Of a DNA stretch of 31,837 nucleotides, positions 29,442 to 31,837 are shown piece after piece. A program made the position numbers and the translations under genes. Location: the IMG/VR virus record IMGVR_UViG_3300022752_000256, positions 1-31,837 of that record; one strand, 5' to 3'. This stretch comes from a virus. The notes below the pieces were generated by a model, which searched no databases, was not told where the DNA came from, and worked only from the letters and a program-made list of their open reading frames with translations. The stretch's first letter is position 1. The number at the start of each line of letters is the position of its first letter.

Positions 29442-29580
29442 GTGTTCGTTCCGTTCCTTTTGTGTTCCTTTTTCAAAAAGGGAACACAGGCAGAAATGAG
29501 CGTGATCGGTGTTCGTTCCGTTCCGTATATGTATATATACGGAAAGAGGAACACCATCATTATCGGTACAGGAACGAACA
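29441..29580. other. Candidate replication origin with GTTCC iterons
   Basis: About 140 bp without a gene. GTTCC or its complement GGAAC occurs eight times. A 17-bp direct repeat GGTGTTCGTTCCGTTCC is present at 29441-29457 and 29508-29524. GTGTTCC (29462-29468) and GGAACAC (29481-29487) flank an A/T stretch; TTCCGTATAT and ATATACGGAA (29521-29530, 29535-29544) form a 10-bp AT-rich stem; GGTGTTC and GAACACC enclose it. Iterons plus an AT-rich unwinding-type element next to the primase-helicase gene fit an origin. Confidence 0.6.
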
Positions 29581-29581
29581 A

Positions 29582-29932
29582 TTGAGCCAATATCTATTTT
29601 CTGCTATTGATTGCCGAAATTGCGGGAATCTGATTTGGAACGGTCACAGCTCAACCGCAGTTCCAACCAAACTTGACCCGACCCCACTCAACCTTTTGGC
29701 AGAGATCACAGCCAAGGTCGGCGGGTTGCGAACCTATCAAATCCACCGACTAGGGCGAACCTTTGAGGCAACGCCAAGGGTCGGGGCAAGGATGTGGGCA
29801 AAGAACCCAATTGTGCTTGCCGAGCATCAATGCCGCGACTTCGGGCTATTTGCCCAAGAAATGCCCGATTACTTTGGCAATGGTGGATTGCCACCAAAAT
29901 CAGCTACTTCAACCGATGGGATACCGTTCTAG
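29582..29932 (+). CDS. Zinc-binding-like protein of 116 residues
   Basis: TTG start at 29582, with AGGA about 9 nt upstream; the longer frame from 29462 runs through the repeat region and is not supported. D-C-R-N-C-G-N-L-I-W-N-G-H near the N-terminus and A-E-H-Q-C later give Cys and His residues for one zinc. P-L-N-L-L-A-E-I-T and L-R-T-Y-Q-I complete a pattern known to me from small actinobacteriophage proteins. It lies right beside the candidate origin. The role is unknown. Confidence 0.65.
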   Translation: MSQYLFSAIDCRNCGNLIWNGHSSTAVPTKLDPTPLNLLAEITAKVGGLRTYQIHRLGRTFEATPRVGARMWAKNPIVLAEHQCRDFGLFAQEMPDYFGNGGLPPKSATSTDGIPF

Positions 29933-30693
29933 TGGAAACCGAGCAACTAACCTGCAACATCTGCCTTCGACCATCTCGCAATGAGGGTGCCTGCTTCACC
30001 TGCCGATTGAACTTACAGAGTCAATTGATTGAGTTGCCTGCCCTTCAGGTCAAGGCGGGCGAATACCTAGTGCCAGGCAGATCAGGTTCAGGCTCCCCTT
30101 CAACCGAGCGTTCAATTGGAATCAATGTCAGCGCCCTAGATTTCTCAATGGCAACTGAGCTGATCGCCATCCTTCACGGTTGGGAACAGATCATTAGAAC
30201 CGAAAGGCAATTGACTCCACCGGCGTTGATGGTCAAGCAATCAACAACAACCAAAGAGGTTGAGGCAACCTGCCAATTCCATATTGCCCACCTTGATTGG
30301 ATTGTGAATCAAGATTGGGCGAAAGACTTTGCGAATGAAGTTAAAGAGCTACATTCAAAAGGAATGGCAGCAGCCAAGCAATTCAAAGAGCAACCAAGGC
30401 GTATCCCTTGCCCAACTGATGATTGCCGAAAGTTCGTTGTGATTGATGTTGAGAACTTAGAGAAGGGCGTGACCTGTCACGGATGCAAGAACTCTTGGAG
30501 TGTTATTAGATTGATTGCCCTTGCGATGAGCAATCCCAATCGGCGGTTCTATTTAGACATTGAGGCAATTGCCTTATGGCTTGGCATTACGCAACGGGCG
30601 GTGTATAAGATCATCAAGGGCAATGCGATACCGCAAAAAGGTAAGCTATTTGACTTGGCAGCTATTATCAAGATGAGAGATAAAACCAACTAA
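29932..30693 (+). CDS. Zinc-finger / helix-turn-helix protein
   Basis: 253 residues from the GTG at 29932, which overlaps the previous stop (TAGTG). C-N-I-C ... C-F-T-C near the start and C-P-T-D-D-C ... C-H-G-C near residues 160-185 form two zinc sites. A helix-turn-helix follows (D-I-E-A-I-A-L-W-L-G-I-T-Q-R-A-V-Y-K-I-I-K-G). This order is shared with many actinobacteriophage proteins of unknown function. It probably binds DNA and could regulate early genes or act at the origin. Last gene before the promoter-terminator unit. Confidence 0.75.
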   Translation: METEQLTCNICLRPSRNEGACFTCRLNLQSQLIELPALQVKAGEYLVPGRSGSGSPSTERSIGINVSALDFSMATELIAILHGWEQIIRTERQLTPPALMVKQSTTTKEVEATCQFHIAHLDWIVNQDWAKDFANEVKELHSKGMAAAKQFKEQPRRIPCPTDDCRKFVVIDVENLEKGVTCHGCKNSWSVIRLIALAMSNPNRRFYLDIEAIALWLGITQRAVYKIIKGNAIPQKGKLFDLAAIIKMRDKTN

Positions 30694-30695
30694 AT

Positions 30696-30736
30696 TTGAC
30701 AGTTGGTTCAATTCTATGCGTTACACTATGTGTAAC
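30696..30736 (+). promoter_or_regulatory. Promoter-like element with palindromic operator
   Basis: TTGACA (30696-30701) is a perfect -35; TACACT (30722-30727) is a good -10 but 20 bp away, longer than the usual 17. GTTACAC-TAT-GTGTAAC (30720-30736) is a perfect 7-bp inverted repeat over the -10, as expected for a repressor site. The long spacer suggests an activator or a weak basal promoter. Confidence 0.5.
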
Positions 30737-30759
30737 AGGAATCGCTATCTACTCACTAC

Positions 30760-30790
30760 CCTCACCGTTATCCAACAGGTGAGGTTTTTT
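30760..30790 (+). terminator. Rho-independent terminator
   Basis: CCTCACC and GGTGAGG pair over 7 bp around an 11-nt loop, directly followed by TTTTTT (30785-30790). It is the clearest intrinsic terminator in the window. It ends the early block that stops at 30693, and it would also stop a transcript started from the promoter-like site just upstream. Confidence 0.9.
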
Positions 30791-30806
30791 CATTTACAGG
30801 AATGAT

Positions 30807-30956
30807 ATGGATACTGATACTGAAACCATTGCAGAGATAGATGAAGCCTTAGCTCACGCAATTGCCTCACGCAAAACAACAATTGATAGCAAGAAACATT
30901 TAGTTGATAAGTTTATTGATGACTTACTTGATAGCCGATTGGAGTTAAGCCAATGA
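30807..30956 (+). CDS. 49-residue acidic helical protein
   Basis: AGGA lies 6 nt before the ATG. M-D-T-D-T-E-T-I-A-E-I-D-E-A-L opens with acidic residues; the rest is two helices (A-H-A-I-A-S-R-K, K-H-L-V-D-K-F-I-D-D-L-L-D-S-R). The stop overlaps the next ATG (ATGA). The D-x-L-L-(D/E)-x-R ending recalls small actinobacteriophage proteins of unknown function. It is first after the terminator, so its transcription depends on read-through or an unseen promoter. Confidence 0.65.
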   Translation: MDTDTETIAEIDEALAHAIASRKTTIDSKKHLVDKFIDDLLDSRLELSQ

Positions 30957-31132
30957 TAATGATTAGCGTTTCAATCGGTGATGTATGCACCGAGGTAAGC
31001 ACCGACCAACCAATTTCATTTGATGCTATTGAAACATTGTTATCACGCGCTTCAACATCATCTCTTAATGCTTATGCGCTTTATTCATCAATGCCTGAAC
31101 CTATTGGTGACTTCGACAGAGATGACGATTAA
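30953..31132 (+). CDS. 59-residue protein of unknown function
   Basis: ATGA-coupled to the preceding gene. Starts with a strand (M-I-S-V-S-I-G-D-V-C), then a helix (F-D-A-I-E-T-L-L-S-R-A) and an acidic C-terminus (D-F-D-R-D-D-D). It overlaps the start of the endonuclease VII gene by 11 nt. No motif identifies a family; the packed layout and intact frame support it as a gene. Confidence 0.58.
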   Translation: MIMISVSIGDVCTEVSTDQPISFDAIETLLSRASTSSLNAYALYSSMPEPIGDFDRDDD

Positions 31133-31496
31133 CACAAAGCGTTGCCGCAATTGTTTAGAGAGTAAAGGCGTAGATGCTTTCCACAATGATAAGCGCACTC
31201 CTGATGGTCGCTACGATGTTTGCCGTGATTGTCGCAGCAAGCATCGCAACATTACTGATATTCCGAAAGAAGATTATGAAGCGTTACTCCAAGCGCAAAA
31301 CTATTCGTGCGCTATATGTGGTGTCAATGCTGAGGAAAGTAAGAACGGATTAGCAGTTGATCACAACCACGCAACAGATCAAGTGCGTGGGCTGCTATGT
31401 GTTAGATGCAATGTTGGTCTTGGTTACTTCAAAGACAACATCAATAGTTTGAATGAAGCAGTTAATTATTTATTAAGAACCGATGATGCTATCTAG
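31122..31496 (+). CDS. Recombination endonuclease VII-like protein
   Basis: 124 residues, ATG at 31122. C63-x2-C66, V-D80-H81-N-H83, R-G-L-L-C93-x2-C96-N97 are the zinc and catalytic residues of T4 endonuclease VII, which cuts branched DNA such as Holliday junctions. An N-terminal C8-x2-C11 ... C34-x2-C37 pair adds a second zinc site, common in small phage forms. The ribosome binding site is weak, so coupling with the gene overlapping its start is likely. It may clear branches before packaging. Confidence 0.9.
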   Translation: MTINTKRCRNCLESKGVDAFHNDKRTPDGRYDVCRDCRSKHRNITDIPKEDYEALLQAQNYSCAICGVNAEESKNGLAVDHNHATDQVRGLLCVRCNVGLGYFKDNINSLNEAVNYLLRTDDAI

Positions 31497-31779
31497 ACCG
31501 TGCGTGGATTGCGGTGTTGTTGTACGGGCTACCCGGTGCCTTAATTGTTCGCGGGTGCGTGAACGCAAACGCCCGTCACGATTAGATCGTGGTTATGATG
31601 CAGAGTGGCGCAAGTTATCTAAAGCGGCAAGGGCTGCTCAACCTTGGTGTTCTATTTGCAAGACCACTAAAGACCTGACCGCTGATCACATCCAACCATT
31701 AGCTGATGGCGGTTTGTCGGTTTGGTCAAACATTCAAGTTCTTTGTAGAAAATGTAATTCACGCAAATCGGACAAATAG
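31483..31779 (+). CDS. HNH endonuclease beside terminase
   Basis: 98 residues; a second ATG one codon in is an equal choice. C56-S-I-C59, A-D68-H69-I-Q-P, N83 and C88-R-K-C91-N form the HNH site with its structural zinc; an N-terminal C7-x2-C10 ... C19-x2-C22 adds another. HNH proteins next to terminase genes stimulate cos cleavage in HK97-like phages. In a circular map this gene lies directly before the nuclease and terminase genes at the left end. It overlaps the endonuclease VII gene by 14 nt. Confidence 0.92.
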   Translation: MMLSRPCVDCGVVVRATRCLNCSRVRERKRPSRLDRGYDAEWRKLSKAARAAQPWCSICKTTKDLTADHIQPLADGGLSVWSNIQVLCRKCNSRKSDK

Positions 31780-31837
31780 CCCCCCGTGGCACTATCGGGT
31801 ACGGGTCAAATCCCACGCCTGTTTATATGAGATTTAC
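31780..31837. other. Right-end non-coding sequence, possible packaging-site region
   Basis: 58 bases after the HNH gene hold no gene. CGTGG (31785-31789) and CCACG (31813-31817) are inverted over a GGGTACGGGTC stretch. Joined to bases 1-47 this makes about 105 bp of gene-free DNA between HNH and the first nuclease gene, the expected place for cos. No overlap between the window ends was found. The role is inference. Confidence 0.4.

Noticed and set aside
29462-29581. Longer N-terminus of the 116-residue protein
   Set aside because: It reads through the repeat region with an improbable composition; TTG at 29582 after AGGA is better.
31801-31817. T-arm-like GGG-TCAAAT-CCC at the right end as a tRNA
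   Set aside because: The loop has only 6 nt and no acceptor stem is found.
1-31837. Temperate prophage with integrase, or a CRISPR array
   Set aside because: No integrase, excisionase or CI-like repressor is visible, and no regularly spaced direct repeats are present.

Overview
The window reads as one nearly complete genome (31.8 kb) of a tailed, siphovirus-like HK97-type phage infecting an actinobacterium. The host inference rests on a WhiB-family regulator, a FmdB-type zinc ribbon and many small proteins whose patterns I associate with actinobacteriophages. Base composition is clearly lower in G+C than in mycobacteria or Streptomyces. Together with the T4/cyanophage-like tail proteins this points to a freshwater actinobacterium such as the acI/Nanopelagicales lineage. 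That host assignment is inference. I see no integrase, excisionase or CI-like repressor, so a lytic life style is the simplest reading.

Layout. (1) 48-8829, packaging and head: a PD-(D/E)XK-like nuclease, small and large terminase, a tiny membrane protein, portal, a 634-residue prohead protease carrying an extra HAD-phosphatase-like domain, major capsid protein followed by a 16-bp hairpin, a glycosyltransferase and head-tail adaptor genes. (2) 8826-18859, tail: terminator-like protein, two tandem tail-tube paralogues, tail assembly chaperones joined by a -1 frameshift at CCCAAAT, tape measure with four 34-residue repeats, distal tail protein and a run of fibre/receptor-binding genes ending in a glycine-rich adhesin. 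(3) 18856-19755, lysis: holin-like protein, CHAP endolysin, second holin-like protein. (4) 19759-21540: DUF6378-like protein, a second glycosyltransferase and an NAD-dependent epimerase, closed by a 17-bp-stem terminator. (5) 21609-22597, minus strand: five overlapping small genes including a ribbon-helix-helix DNA-binding protein and two zinc-binding-type proteins. (6) 22755-31779, plus strand, early/replication: proteasome-like Ntn hydrolase, resolvase-like nuclease, WhiB-HTH protein, lysozyme-like protein, Cas4/RecB-like exonuclease, OB-fold ssDNA-binding-like protein, zinc ribbons, primase-polymerase/helicase, an iteron-rich candidate replication origin, a zinc/HTH protein, endonuclease VII and HNH endonuclease.

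The HNH gene at the right end and the terminase genes at the left end would be neighbours if the molecule is circularised or joined at cos, as is usual in HK97-like phages. The window therefore probably holds the whole gene set. Genes are packed with ATGA or TAATG overlaps and there is no gene-free stretch over 300 bases; the longest are the divergent promoter region (about 157 bp) and the candidate origin (about 140 bp).

The most notable features are the HAD-protease fusion with a strong in-frame internal start, the Ntn hydrolase with a promoter placed for leaderless transcription, the GTTCC-iteron region after the primase-helicase, the old tail-tube duplication, a 65-nt tRNA-like cloverleaf, and a promoter-operator-terminator unit that could make a very short RNA.
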